Assembly (NCBI GenBank): GCA_025354065.1
Contig: JANXNM010000527.1
Location: 1 to 22,460, forward strand
Length of the DNA: 22,460 nt
From: Synechococcales cyanobacterium 340R_concoct_173_sub
Lineage (GTDB): Bacteria > Cyanobacteriota > Cyanobacteriia > Leptolyngbyales > Leptolyngbyaceae
Direction: 5' to 3'
A program made the position numbers and the translations under genes. Of this stretch, positions 7,740 to 15,377 are shown piece after piece (within the stretch, counting starts at the first letter, position 1; each line of letters starts with the position of its first letter). Under the pieces are notes generated by a model, which was given only the letters and a program-made list of their open reading frames with translations, ran no database searches and was not told the origin of the DNA.

Positions 7740-8468
7740 TTGAAACTTGCACTTCAAAACGTCCATAAGTCCTACGGGAAACGATCGATTGTCCATCGTG
7801 TAAGTTTGGCGATCAATCAGGGCGAAGTGGTGGGCTTGCTTGGTCCGAATGGTGCGGGCAAAACGACGACGTTCTATATGGCGACGGGACTAGAAAAACC
7901 TGACCAAGGTAAAGTTTGGCTGGACGATCGGGAAATCACAACTCTTTCCATTGATAAACGGGCGCTGTTGGGGGTTGGTTATTTGGCCCAAGAAGCCAGC
8001 ATTTTTCGATATTTAACCATACAGGATAATATTCTTTTGGTGCTGGAGCAAACAGGAGTTCCGCGTAATGAGTGGGCCGATCGGTTGGATAGTTTACTGA
8101 AAGAATTTAGATTAGAAAAAGTGGCAAAGACCGAAGCGATCGCTGTCTCTGGCGGTGAACGACGGCGGGCAGAACTCGCTAGGGCATTGGCTTCGGGTCC
8201 AGAGGGTCCAAAGTTTTTGCTACTTGATGAACCGTTTGCGGGTGTCGATCCGATCGCGGTTGCTGAAATTCAAGAAATCATTGCAAAACTGCGGGATCGC
8301 AACCTTGGCATTCTGATTACGGATCACAATGTTCGAGAAACCCTGTCGATTACGACCCGATCGTACATTTTGCGGGATGGCGAAATTTTGGCAGCGGGAA
8401 GTTCGGCTGAGTTATATGCCAATCCGTTGGTGCGACAATATTATCTCGGTGATAATTTTCAGCCTTAG
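7740..8468 (+). CDS. lptB: LPS export ABC transporter ATPase LptB
   Basis: LptB hydrolyses ATP to pull lipopolysaccharide out of the inner membrane. The 242-residue length is typical. Motifs present are Walker A GPNGAGKTT (35-43), Q-loop YLAQEASIF with Gln84, signature SGGERRRAELARAL (137-150), Walker B FLLLDEPFAGVDP (159-171) and switch ITDHNVRET with His196. The order 'EASIFRYLT' and 'SGGERRR' are LptB hallmarks that separate it from amino-acid or sugar ABC ATPases. The start is the TTG at 7740 (MKLALQNVHKSYGKR); no ATG is available close by. It sits between lptA and the LptF/G permease, so these three genes encode matching parts of one machine. Confidence 0.96.
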   Translation: MKLALQNVHKSYGKRSIVHRVSLAINQGEVVGLLGPNGAGKTTTFYMATGLEKPDQGKVWLDDREITTLSIDKRALLGVGYLAQEASIFRYLTIQDNILLVLEQTGVPRNEWADRLDSLLKEFRLEKVAKTEAIAVSGGERRRAELARALASGPEGPKFLLLDEPFAGVDPIAVAEIQEIIAKLRDRNLGILITDHNVRETLSITTRSYILRDGEILAAGSSAELYANPLVRQYYLGDNFQP

Positions 8469-8499
8469 TGCAGCGTCATTGTTCCTTTATTCATAGATT

Positions 8500-9675
8500 A
8501 TGTCTAGTCCGACGATCGCTAAAAGACAGTCTCTACCGCCGAGTATTCCTGGATTTTCAGTCCTCGATCGTTATCTTGCGTCGCAATTGATGTTGCCCTT
8601 TTCCTTTGGGGTCGCCGCATTTTCGTCCATCGGCGTTTCGATCGGCGCACTGTTTGAGCTGATTCGGAAAATTACGACGGCGAATCTATCATTTGAGATT
8701 GCGGTGCAGGTGTTTTTCTTACAGATGCCGCTCTATATCTATTACGCGTTGCCGATGTCGATGTTGCTTTCGACCTTGATTTTATATAGTCGTCTTTCAA
8801 CCGATAGTGAGCTAGTCGCGTTACGCAGCGCAGGTATTAGTGCTTACAGATTGATTGTCCCGACCCTGATTATGGGATTAATCGTCACCGGAATCAGTTT
8901 TGCCTTTAATGAGGCTATTGTTCCAGCGGCCAATTCCCGTGCGACGACGCTATTGCAGGAGGCGCTGAATGAAGGCAAAGTCAATATTGTCAGTAATATT
9001 GTCAATCCAGTCTACGAATCGGTCACGTTGCCAGATGGAACCAAAACGCAGATGTTAACGAAGCTATTTTACGCTAAAACCTCTAATGGCAAGGAAATGG
9101 AAAGCGTGACGATTTTGGATTTTTCTGAGCCGGGGATGCAAGTGTTTGTGGCGGGACAGCGGGCGGTGTGGAATAACGAGAAGAGTTTTTGGGATATTTT
9201 TGATGGCACATCCTATAGTTATTCGGTAGATGGGACTCGACGGGAAATTCTGAAATTCCAAAAAGCAGTGGTTAATTTTTCACGGGTACCCTTAGATTTG
9301 GCAGCTCGTAAAAAGAATTGGGAAGAGATGACGATCGCGGAACTGAATGATTTGCGATCGCTCTATGATCAAAGTGGAAATTTCAAAGAATCACAGACAA
9401 CGCTTTTACGCATTCAGCAAAAAACTGCAACGCCCTTTGTTTGTTTGGTGTTTGCATTAGTGGGTGCGACCTTGGGAATGCGACCGAACCGTCGATCGGG
9501 TAAGGGGGCTAGTTTTGCGATTAGTATCGTGATTATTTTTGGATACTATTTGCTAGCGTTCATTTGCGATGCCATGGGAAATACTGCCGTATTATCGCCT
9601 CATGTGGCGGCTTGGTTGCCGACTGTTGTTGGTCTAATGTTGGGTGGTGGATTGCTTGTAAAAGCAGCGCAGTGA
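8500..9675 (+). CDS. LptF/LptG family LPS export permease
   Basis: This is the membrane subunit of the LPS extraction pump. The 391-residue protein has the LptF/G layout. Three N-terminal membrane segments appear (MLPFSFGVAAFSSIGVSIGA; QMPLYIYYALPMSMLLSTLI; LIVPTLIMGLIVTGISFAF). A periplasmic beta-jellyroll of about 140 residues follows, including KMTIAEL-like EEMTIAELNDLR. Three C-terminal segments complete it (FVCLVFALVGATLGM; FAISIVIIFGYYLLAFIC; LPTVVGLMLGGGLLV). Enterobacteria use separate LptF and LptG, whereas this operon carries only one permease, so it may act as a homodimer or pair with a subunit encoded elsewhere (inference). The ATG at 8500 lies 31 bp after lptB. No clear terminator follows the stop. 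Confidence 0.93.
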   Translation: MSSPTIAKRQSLPPSIPGFSVLDRYLASQLMLPFSFGVAAFSSIGVSIGALFELIRKITTANLSFEIAVQVFFLQMPLYIYYALPMSMLLSTLILYSRLSTDSELVALRSAGISAYRLIVPTLIMGLIVTGISFAFNEAIVPAANSRATTLLQEALNEGKVNIVSNIVNPVYESVTLPDGTKTQMLTKLFYAKTSNGKEMESVTILDFSEPGMQVFVAGQRAVWNNEKSFWDIFDGTSYSYSVDGTRREILKFQKAVVNFSRVPLDLAARKKNWEEMTIAELNDLRSLYDQSGNFKESQTTLLRIQQKTATPFVCLVFALVGATLGMRPNRRSGKGASFAISIVIIFGYYLLAFICDAMGNTAVLSPHVAAWLPTVVGLMLGGGLLVKAAQ

Positions 9676-9783
9676 AATTTAATTGTTTTTGAGAAGCTAC
9701 ATACTGACATCATGCAATTCTCACCTTAAAAGTTTATCGTTCAGTGAAATAGATTTCGTCAGTATTCATTAGGATTCGATCGA

Positions 9784-9814
9784 GTGATTGTTCGGGGGGT
9801 TCAAATCACCCGAA
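9784..9814 (+). other. pair of mutually exclusive hairpins
   Basis: GTGATT (9784-9789) can pair with AATCAC (9804-9809), and TTCGGG (9791-9796) can pair with CCCGAA (9809-9814). The two stems share base 9809 and interleave, so only one can form at a time. The centre, GGTTCAAATC, looks like a tRNA T-loop, but no complete tRNA surrounds it. It lies 120 bp upstream of the DUF2267 gene. Confidence 0.35.
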
Positions 9815-9843
9815 AGGTACAGAGTAAATATTAGTTTTCTTCC

Positions 9844-9849
9844 TATACT
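9844..9849 (+). promoter_or_regulatory. possible -10 element of DUF2267 gene
   Basis: TATACT matches the bacterial -10 consensus TATAAT at five of six positions and lies about 85 bp upstream of the start codon. No convincing -35 box is seen at the right distance, so this is tentative. Confidence 0.25.
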
Positions 9850-9933
9850 GATAGCAATTCTTACGAACGCAGTATTAATCAAAATGCAAAATTAGTCGCA
9901 CTATCAGCCCTGTCAATATTAGGAGAATGACTT

Positions 9934-10491
9934 ATGAACAATGAGACAGTGAACCAAAGGCTACCTGAAATTGATCCAACTCAGCTAGAAGATCCAAGGG
10001 CTATTTTTGCCGATAAGGATCGCTGCTTTCTGGAAAAAGTGATGGTGGAAGGTGGATTTGTTGATCCTTATGATGCAAGAGATTTCACGGAAGTTGTATT
10101 TCGGATTATGCGGGATTTGATGACTACTGAAGCGGCTGACAGGGTTGCGGATGAGTTGCATGAGGAAATGTTCCCCACGAAGGAAAAAGCGCTCCAGATG
10201 GAAGTGACCGATCTCTGGAAGGACACAAATCCATTGGTCGGGTTTCTAAGCCGAGTTCGTCCACCGTGGCAAGGGCCAGGAATCTTTAAAATTGATTCCG
10301 ATCGCTTCTTTTTTAGGGCCGCAAATGAAGGTGGACTGGAAAGAGGAAGAGAGCATAAGGATGCCGATCGTAAGCGAGCCGTAAAAGCGGTTTTTGCAGC
10401 AACTAAGAAAGAGCTTTCCGAAGAGAGAATTGCAGAAGTTGCGACTTGGCTACCCGAAGATGGGGTTCGAGAACTCTGGGCAGAGGCATAG
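9934..10491 (+). CDS. DUF2267-domain protein
   Basis: This 185-residue soluble protein resembles DUF2267 proteins, small helical proteins of unknown function often found with stress or gas-vesicle genes. Segments that fit are [20 protein letters not shown] near residues 31-50, [20 protein letters not shown] near 54-73, and [14 protein letters not shown] just after. In the family this is an 'A..al..vL..L...eA..l..qLP' helical hairpin pair. A second, weaker helical repeat covers the last 50 residues ([20 protein letters not shown]). The start is well set: AGGAG at 9921-9925 lies eight bases before the ATG. A HIP1-containing terminator follows directly, so the gene appears to be its own transcription unit. 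Confidence 0.7.
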   Translation: MNNETVNQRLPEIDPTQLEDPRAIFADKDRCFLEKVMVEGGFVDPYDARDFTEVVFRIMRDLMTTEAADRVADELHEEMFPTKEKALQMEVTDLWKDTNPLVGFLSRVRPPWQGPGIFKIDSDRFFFRAANEGGLERGREHKDADRKRAVKAVFAATKKELSEERIAEVATWLPEDGVRELWAEA

Positions 10492-10500
10492 GTAAGAGGG

Positions 10501-10540
10501 TTGCGATCGAACATCTAGGGTGTATGCTCGATCGCAATTT
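10501..10540 (+). terminator. intrinsic terminator after DUF2267 gene
   Basis: TTGCGATCGA (10501-10510) is perfectly complementary to TCGATCGCAA (10528-10537) across a 17-nt loop, and T residues follow (TTTTGAATTT, beginning at 10538). The stem contains a HIP1-like core. It begins ten bases after the DUF2267 stop codon. Confidence 0.8.
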
Positions 10541-10585
10541 TGAATTTGTAAAACGATTGAAATGCCTCGTAGCATAGGGCGGTGT

Positions 10586-11845
10586 ATGGATTACTACATT
10601 ATTTATTTGCTCGTTATTGGATTCCTCTTAATTTTTGTCACCCTAGGTTCGGGTTGGATTTCACGTCTTCCTATTTCCTATTCTCTTATCTACTTAGTGG
10701 TCGGGATTCTGATGAGTCCTTATGGTTTTAATCTGATTCAAATTCGTCCTGGAGCAGAATTCTTAGAACGGTTGACTGAGTTAGTTGTGATTATCTCGCT
10801 CTTTGGCTGTGGGCTAAAGATGAATCGACCGCTTCGGGCGTGGGCTTGGCAATCAACGGCCAGACTAATTGGGATACTGATGCCCATTTGCATTTTTTCA
10901 GTTGCGGCGATCGGGTACTGGGGGCTAGGAATGGGGGTCGGTGCAGCAATTTTACTGGGGGCAATTCTGGCTCCCACGGATCCGGTTCTCGCCTCAGAAG
11001 TCCAAATTTCTCATCCTGACGATCGCGATGAACTCCGGTTTGGGCTGACCTCAGAAGGGGGCTTAAACGATGCCCTTGCTTTTCCTTTTGTTTATTTTGG
11101 ATTGCATTGGCTAAAGGATGCTCAATGGCAAAATTGGGTAGCTGAGTGGGTCATGGTGGATTTAGTTTGGGCGATCGGGGCGGGGCTTGCTATGGGCATC
11201 ATTGTGGCTCGAAGTGTGATTTGGGTAGATAAAAAGCTTCAGAAATTCCATCGGGTTGATGCTTTAATGGAAGACTTTGTAGGATTAAGTATTATTCTAC
11301 TTACCTATTCATTGACAGAACTTGTGAATGGATACGGTTTTCTAGCGGTGTTTGTAGCAGGTATTACGACCCAACGGTGCTGCCACGACTTAGAAAAGAA
11401 GAATTCTCAGCTAGAATTTACGGAGACGATTGAGAAACTGTCGGAAATTGGAACAATCTTGTTACTAGGGTCACTGTTACGCATTGAACCTATGGTCAAA
11501 TATGGCGGACAGGGCCTCATGATTGCGTTTTTACTGTTGTTTGTCATCCGTCCGGTAGGGGCTTGGATCAGCACTCGGGGCCAGAATACCAATCCTATTC
11601 GGCCTTGGCTGTTGGGTTGGTTTGGAATACGGGGGGTCGGTTCACTTTATTACTTATTCTACTCATTGGGAGAGGGTTTAAAGTCTGAAGTTGGAGAGCA
11701 GATCTCTTGGATTACCCTAATCACCGTTGTAATGTCTATTGTGCTGCATGGCGTTACTTCAACGCCACTTATGAATTGGTATGATCGACGCATTGAGGCT
11801 CGAAATCAGCGATTAGCTGCATTGTTCATTGAATCTACGAAATAA
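10586..11845 (+). CDS. CPA1-type (NhaP-like) cation/proton antiporter
   Basis: This integral inner-membrane protein exchanges Na+ or K+ for protons. It has about 11-12 hydrophobic segments. Counting from the upstream ATG at 10562, the CPA1 signatures are APTDPVLAS (137-145, with the unwound-helix TDP) and SEGGLNDALAFPFVYFGL (164-181, with the ion-binding Asn-Asp pair 169-170). VFVAGITTQR and WFGIRGVGSLYYL near the end match the conserved late helices with the arginine. I prefer the ATG at 10586 because an AGGG lies six bases upstream and MDYYIIYLLVIGFLL begins directly with the first helix. The upstream ATG would add MPRSIGRC. There is no large cytosolic C-terminal domain. Whether sodium or potassium is the substrate cannot be told from sequence. 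A terminator follows at 11920. Confidence 0.88.
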   Translation: MDYYIIYLLVIGFLLIFVTLGSGWISRLPISYSLIYLVVGILMSPYGFNLIQIRPGAEFLERLTELVVIISLFGCGLKMNRPLRAWAWQSTARLIGILMPICIFSVAAIGYWGLGMGVGAAILLGAILAPTDPVLASEVQISHPDDRDELRFGLTSEGGLNDALAFPFVYFGLHWLKDAQWQNWVAEWVMVDLVWAIGAGLAMGIIVARSVIWVDKKLQKFHRVDALMEDFVGLSIILLTYSLTELVNGYGFLAVFVAGITTQRCCHDLEKKNSQLEFTETIEKLSEIGTILLLGSLLRIEPMVKYGGQGLMIAFLLLFVIRPVGAWISTRGQNTNPIRPWLLGWFGIRGVGSLYYLFYSLGEGLKSEVGEQISWITLITVVMSIVLHGVTSTPLMNWYDRRIEARNQRLAALFIESTK

Positions 11846-11919
11846 TTAAAAACTATTGTCAGCGATAAAGCGATTAAATGAAAAGAACTAGAGAAAAATA
11901 TACCGATCGTCTTCGCTAG

Positions 11920-11952
11920 AACCCACCTGCAAATAAATCACAAGTGGGTTTT
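11920..11952 (+). terminator. intrinsic terminator after antiporter gene
   Basis: AACCCACCTG (11920-11929) pairs with CAAGTGGGTT (11941-11950) with one mismatch, and the second arm runs into TTTT on the plus strand. It lies 75 bp past the antiporter stop and 39 bp before the stop of the convergent oxygenase gene. The T run points to the antiporter transcript; it may also affect the other strand. Confidence 0.75.
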
Positions 11953-11990
11953 CGAGTAATGTATTGGTTACAGTTTCCCTTAGATCTAAT

Positions 11991-13451
11991 TTAAATAAAT
12001 ACTTCAGACGTAAACGTACCGTGCAACCCATAGGGAACATGGTGTTTTAGCCACAATCGGGTTACCTGCGTCATTGTTTTTGCATCCAAAATCACAATGC
12101 TAGATCGATCGCTAATCCCGTCATAAACCATTGTCAGAATCCAGCCATGATCTTCGTCGCCGCCAACGCTACTTGGAACAAAAACGGGTTCACTAATGAA
12201 TCCATCAGGCGCACAACTATGAAGTAGTTCCTCACCTGTTTTTACATTTATTTTCGCGATCGCCTGCAATGGCACATTCCCAACAGTTGCAATACCCGCA
12301 CCCATATAGGAATAGGTATAGTCCTGACCGACAAAATTTGGATGAACCACTGGAAATTCACAACACCGAGAAACCAGTAACGTGCGATCGACCTGACTCG
12401 TTGCCAAATCTAATTCAAATCGCCAAAGCTGACCGGGCTTCAAGGTCGCAAAATCCGTCGATCGGAAATCACTGCCGGGTTCTACCGTCGGCAATTGTTC
12501 ATAACAAATCGAATCCACCACAATTTTGCCATCCCGTTCAAAGGCATTGGAATGATGAAACACAAACCCAGCCTTTGCTTCCAAGACCTGTGGCTTCGAT
12601 TGACCAGACCGAGCAATTACCAACATTTTTGTCGGTTTTTCAGGTTCAAATTCAATACATTCACCCGCACCTTTTGAACCCAATACAAAGGGTAATGGAT
12701 TGAACTTCACAGGGTTCTGGAAAAAAATGTAATAGTTTGGGGTAATTGCAAAATCATGGATGAATGCAAACCCAGGTAATACATGATCTTGTTGACGAAC
12801 AATTTCGCCCTTTAGATTTAGTTCATATAAATTCAACGTAAACGACAATCCAGCCTCAATGGAAAAATTCACCAAACAAGGCTCACCGTCTGGCCCCTTT
12901 GGATCAATCCAAGGATGGGCTGCAAATGCACCACCGCGCTTGAGTTTGCCATCAAAATTTTCAAGACCGATCGTCTCCAAAGTCGCAGGATTGAGGCGAT
13001 GAGGTTCGGCAGCTTCCCAGAGTGCCAACAATTTTCCACCCCAATAAATTACCTGGGTATTCGCAATATTTTTAAGTTTCGTGTCAAATGCATTTTTCAG
13101 CCAACCTCCCGATCGTGCTGTCCCAAATACGCCGCGATATAAAATCTTCTCCGCCTTTTTCTCAGCAACGTAGCCTTCGGTTTGCACATACCGATTCTTA
13201 AAATGAGCGCGGCCTTCCTTAAATGTAATCGCACAAATCATCCCATCACCATCAAAGGGATGCTGCACCGATTCCGTGCCCGCCTCGAATTTTCCTGGAC
13301 CATTGCGAAATAGCGTCCCCGTCAAACCTGCCGGAATCTCACCATCGATCGCATCAATCCAATAATCCTGCTCTTGCTCAAGCGATCGGTATCCGTTTGC
13401 CCAGGCGGCGCGATCGTAATTAGGCTGAATGGAAGGAGACGCTGTTACCAT
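11991..13451 (-). CDS. apocarotenoid-15,15'-oxygenase (carotenoid cleavage oxygenase)
   Basis: This 486-residue non-haem iron enzyme cleaves apocarotenoids at the 15,15' double bond to give retinal. It belongs to the RPE65/CCD seven-bladed propeller family. Four iron-binding histidines are visible at the expected places: His179 (AAHPWID), His232 (FIHDFAIT), His299 (FVFHHSNAFE) and His477 (GLHGTF). Other shared blocks are HPFDGDGMI, YRGVFG, LKNIANT, LLALWE, DSICYEQLP, GQLWRFELD and SRCCEFPVVHP. From memory, these closely follow Synechocystis Diox1 (ACO), including the N-terminal MVT and overall length. The ATG at 13451 is the start; just upstream lies a perfect 10-bp tandem duplication. It is convergent with the antiporter gene. 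Retinal could serve a rhodopsin or another use, but no such gene is in the window. Confidence 0.92.
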   Translation of the reverse strand: MVTASPSIQPNYDRAAWANGYRSLEQEQDYWIDAIDGEIPAGLTGTLFRNGPGKFEAGTESVQHPFDGDGMICAITFKEGRAHFKNRYVQTEGYVAEKKAEKILYRGVFGTARSGGWLKNAFDTKLKNIANTQVIYWGGKLLALWEAAEPHRLNPATLETIGLENFDGKLKRGGAFAAHPWIDPKGPDGEPCLVNFSIEAGLSFTLNLYELNLKGEIVRQQDHVLPGFAFIHDFAITPNYYIFFQNPVKFNPLPFVLGSKGAGECIEFEPEKPTKMLVIARSGQSKPQVLEAKAGFVFHHSNAFERDGKIVVDSICYEQLPTVEPGSDFRSTDFATLKPGQLWRFELDLATSQVDRTLLVSRCCEFPVVHPNFVGQDYTYSYMGAGIATVGNVPLQAIAKINVKTGEELLHSCAPDGFISEPVFVPSSVGGDEDHGWILTMVYDGISDRSSIVILDAKTMTQVTRLWLKHHVPYGLHGTFTSEVFI

Positions 13452-13457
13452 GGGAAT

Positions 13458-13477
13458 ATGTTAAGAAATGTTAAGAA
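13458..13477. repeat. perfect 10-bp tandem duplication in oxygenase leader
   Basis: ATGTTAAGAA occurs twice head to tail. On the minus strand it reads TTCTTAACAT twice, ending six bases before the oxygenase start codon. It therefore occupies the ribosome binding region, and no purine-rich Shine-Dalgarno sequence is seen there. Confidence 0.85.
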
Positions 13478-13492
13478 TCCTTTTCTACTATA

Positions 13493-13519
13493 CCTCACCC
13501 ATTGAGTCCCTCACCCATT
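13493..13519. repeat. 11-bp direct repeat with 16-bp period
   Basis: CCTCACCCATT occurs at 13493-13503 and 13509-13519. The repeat sits between the DUF1825 stop and the oxygenase start on the minus strand, next to the 10-bp duplication at 13458. Confidence 0.75.
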
Positions 13520-13520
13520 C

Positions 13521-13838
13521 CTACCCATCAAGCTGTTCTTTCATGCGTTCTAAGGTTTTTCGGGTATTGCCGAACATTTGGGCTGGTGTCATGTTCACTT
13601 GTTCTAGCTGAGTCTTCAACTGTTCAATGGTCATCTTGGCGGAAAAATCATCGGAGAGTTCAAGACGTTTCATCATGATTTCAAAACGGCCTAAAATGGT
13701 TTCCATTTGCTCAATGTACATGCCCTTGCCATCACGATCGAACTTGCCATAGTGGCTGCCCATTTGTACTAAGGATTGGTAAGTTTGGAAAATTTCCTGT
13801 GATTCCTGTTGAACAATTTCCGAATCAAAAAAAGCCAT
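13521..13838 (-). CDS. DUF1825 family protein
   Basis: This 105-residue helical, soluble protein matches DUF1825, a small family typical of cyanobacteria with no known function. It begins MAFFDSEIVQQESQEIFQTY and contains SHYGKFDRDGKGMYIEQME and MTPAQMFGNTRKTLERMKEQ, which are the most conserved parts of the family. Length and both ends are normal. GGAGA lies about eight bases upstream of the ATG at 13838, which supports the start. The oxygenase gene lies 69 bp downstream on the same strand, with two short duplications in the gap, so read-through is possible. Confidence 0.88.
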   Translation of the reverse strand: MAFFDSEIVQQESQEIFQTYQSLVQMGSHYGKFDRDGKGMYIEQMETILGRFEIMMKRLELSDDFSAKMTIEQLKTQLEQVNMTPAQMFGNTRKTLERMKEQLDG

Positions 13839-13976
13839 GATGTTCTCCGTTGAAGTAGGTCTTAGGTTTATTGTAGACAGTCCGAAATCTCCCGTTAAGT
13901 AGGGGTTTTACGACTATATTGGGATGTACGATTACGCCAGTATCTAACCCGATTCCTAAATAGCTTGCCCCCTACG

Positions 13977-14903
13977 TTAGCGTCCAAAAAATCCAAATAG
14001 GCTGCGTCGTTTTTCGGTCTCTTTCCCATCCACTGCGGCGGACCGATCGTCTGTGACATAGGGCAAAAAGCGTTTGGCTAAATTGTCATCCGGATTCAGC
14101 TTTAGCGCTTGCTTAAAATGAACCCGTGCCATGCCGCGTTGCTCTTGTTTGAAATAGACAAATCCCAGCAGTGCATGATAATCACCACAGGATTGATCCA
14201 TACGAATGGCATCTTTGAGTTCACTAATTGCTTCTTTCCAGGCACTCGTTTGAGCATAATGTTTGGCCCGATCGTAATGCCGTTTGGCGTACACATCATC
14301 ATTTGAGGGTGGAACGGGCGGTACAATTGTCGTCGGGGCTGAATGTTGAGTCGATTGCGACGGATTGGACTGCGACGACATAGAAGATGTAGGCATCAAT
14401 CCTGTCCGCCGAGGCCGCCAAGTGGGTTCGCCGCTTTTAAGCTGAAAATAGACGGCGTTGAGTTCAATCAACGATCGCGTGGCTTCACTAAACGAGTGCA
14501 AATCGCTATATTGCCGATCGCTGATAGCCGACACCTGTTGCTCATAGAAGCTATCGACCTGGGCGAGGGGCTGAGATTTTAAGGATCGGGCGGCAGCGGT
14601 TTGTAGATCTATGCCATCTTTGGCCGATTGTTGGGCTTGCAGCCGGATCAATACCAATATTTCCTTTTGACTGCTCTCGTCCTTAACCTTGCCATAGGCC
14701 GGATTCACCAGCCGAGTTAGAAGCTGTGTAACCAATTCTCGTACGGATGGATCGGCATGAATAAATCGATCGGGATGGAGCAACTTCGCGACCGATCGGT
14801 AGCGCTTCATCAACCGCTGGCCATCTGCCGTCACCGGAATCCCAATCACAGCATAGGGATCAACCAACCAATTTTGCCACTCGGGAGAATACTCAAGAAC
14901 CAT
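13977..14903 (-). CDS. J-domain protein with C-terminal TPR repeats
   Basis: This 308-residue co-chaperone-like protein starts with a J-domain: DPYAVIGIPVTADGQRLMKR then YRSVAKLLHPDRF, with the HPD tripeptide at residues 43-45 that stimulates Hsp70 ATPase. A coiled, charged middle region follows, then a Ser/Thr/Pro/Gln-rich linker (SSMSSQSNPSQSTQHSAP). About two TPR units lie near residues 205-285 (HYDRAKHYAQTSAWKEAISE; ALLGFVYFKQEQRGMARVHF; KQALKLNPDD). The C-terminus is basic and ends GFFGR. There is no zinc-finger domain, so it is not canonical DnaJ. The TPR part probably recruits a partner (inference). The start is the ATG at 14903. The gene diverges from the TM2-SHOCT gene over a 474-bp spacer. 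Confidence 0.85.
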   Translation of the reverse strand: MVLEYSPEWQNWLVDPYAVIGIPVTADGQRLMKRYRSVAKLLHPDRFIHADPSVRELVTQLLTRLVNPAYGKVKDESSQKEILVLIRLQAQQSAKDGIDLQTAAARSLKSQPLAQVDSFYEQQVSAISDRQYSDLHSFSEATRSLIELNAVYFQLKSGEPTWRPRRTGLMPTSSMSSQSNPSQSTQHSAPTTIVPPVPPSNDDVYAKRHYDRAKHYAQTSAWKEAISELKDAIRMDQSCGDYHALLGFVYFKQEQRGMARVHFKQALKLNPDDNLAKRFLPYVTDDRSAAVDGKETEKRRSLFGFFGR

Positions 14904-15217
14904 GGAAGAGCCTGCAAAATTAGAGGGGCATTGTTTTGTCTAGACCTAATGCTGGAAATCTATCAGGCGTTAACGAGTGCAGTCTGATCCCTATGATGCC
15001 GATGAGTCGAGCTTTTAGGGCGGTAGGGAGCCATATTCCCATAGCGCCTATAAAATCAGGATAAATCCCTAGGGACCTAGAGGTAGATTTACGGATAATA
15101 CTCAATAGAATTACGTAATCATGAGAACTCATTTCTGGGCTGCATGTCATTGAATGTAAATTATTTGAAGAGAATCTAAGCACTTATACTACTTACTTTA
15201 ATGGATTTGCCGTAATT

Positions 15218-15243
15218 TTACGATTACTATTTACGATTACTAT
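15218..15243. repeat. perfect 13-bp tandem duplication
   Basis: TTACGATTACTAT occurs twice head to tail (15218-15230 and 15231-15243) in the spacer upstream of the TM2-SHOCT gene. Confidence 0.9.
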
Positions 15244-15307
15244 AGGTTGCTGAAATCTAAAGTTATGCAAGTCTCACTCGGGTACCATAGGATCATTTAG
15301 GGGATTG

Positions 15308-15333
15308 GCTCGAACTGGTCGCTCGAAATGACC
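15308..15333. repeat. drifted 13-bp tandem duplication
   Basis: GCTCGAACTGGTC (15308-15320) is followed directly by GCTCGAAATGACC (15321-15333), 11 of 13 identical. It lies 45 bp upstream of the TM2-SHOCT start codon. Confidence 0.65.
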
Positions 15334-15377
15334 GAAAAAACTCTAAATTCACCCTTCAATCAGCGGTTTCCCCCACC

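Larger units (their letters stand above)
14904..15377. other. long divergent spacer without a convincing gene
   Basis: This 474-bp stretch lies between the divergent J-domain and TM2-SHOCT genes. It should carry promoters for both, but no clear -35/-10 pair stands out. It holds two tandem duplications (15218-15243 and 15308-15333). The minus-strand frame at 14920-15183 (87 codons) has no domain and no ribosome binding site, so I do not call it. No tRNA or known small RNA was recognised. Confidence 0.6.

Noticed and set aside
9791..9814. Possible tRNA gene because of GGTTCAAATC
   Set aside because: The T-stem has a mismatch and there is no matching acceptor, D or anticodon arm upstream within 60-90 bases. 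Kept only as an unexplained hairpin pair.
12269..12703. 144-codon plus-strand frame opposite the oxygenase gene
   Set aside because: It lies wholly antisense to the apocarotenoid oxygenase, whose four iron-binding histidines are intact. The opposite frame has no family resemblance.
14920..15183. 87-codon minus-strand open frame in the long spacer
   Set aside because: No domain, no ribosome binding site, unusual composition (many Ser, Ile, Leu, Arg), and it overlaps the 5' leader of the J-domain gene.
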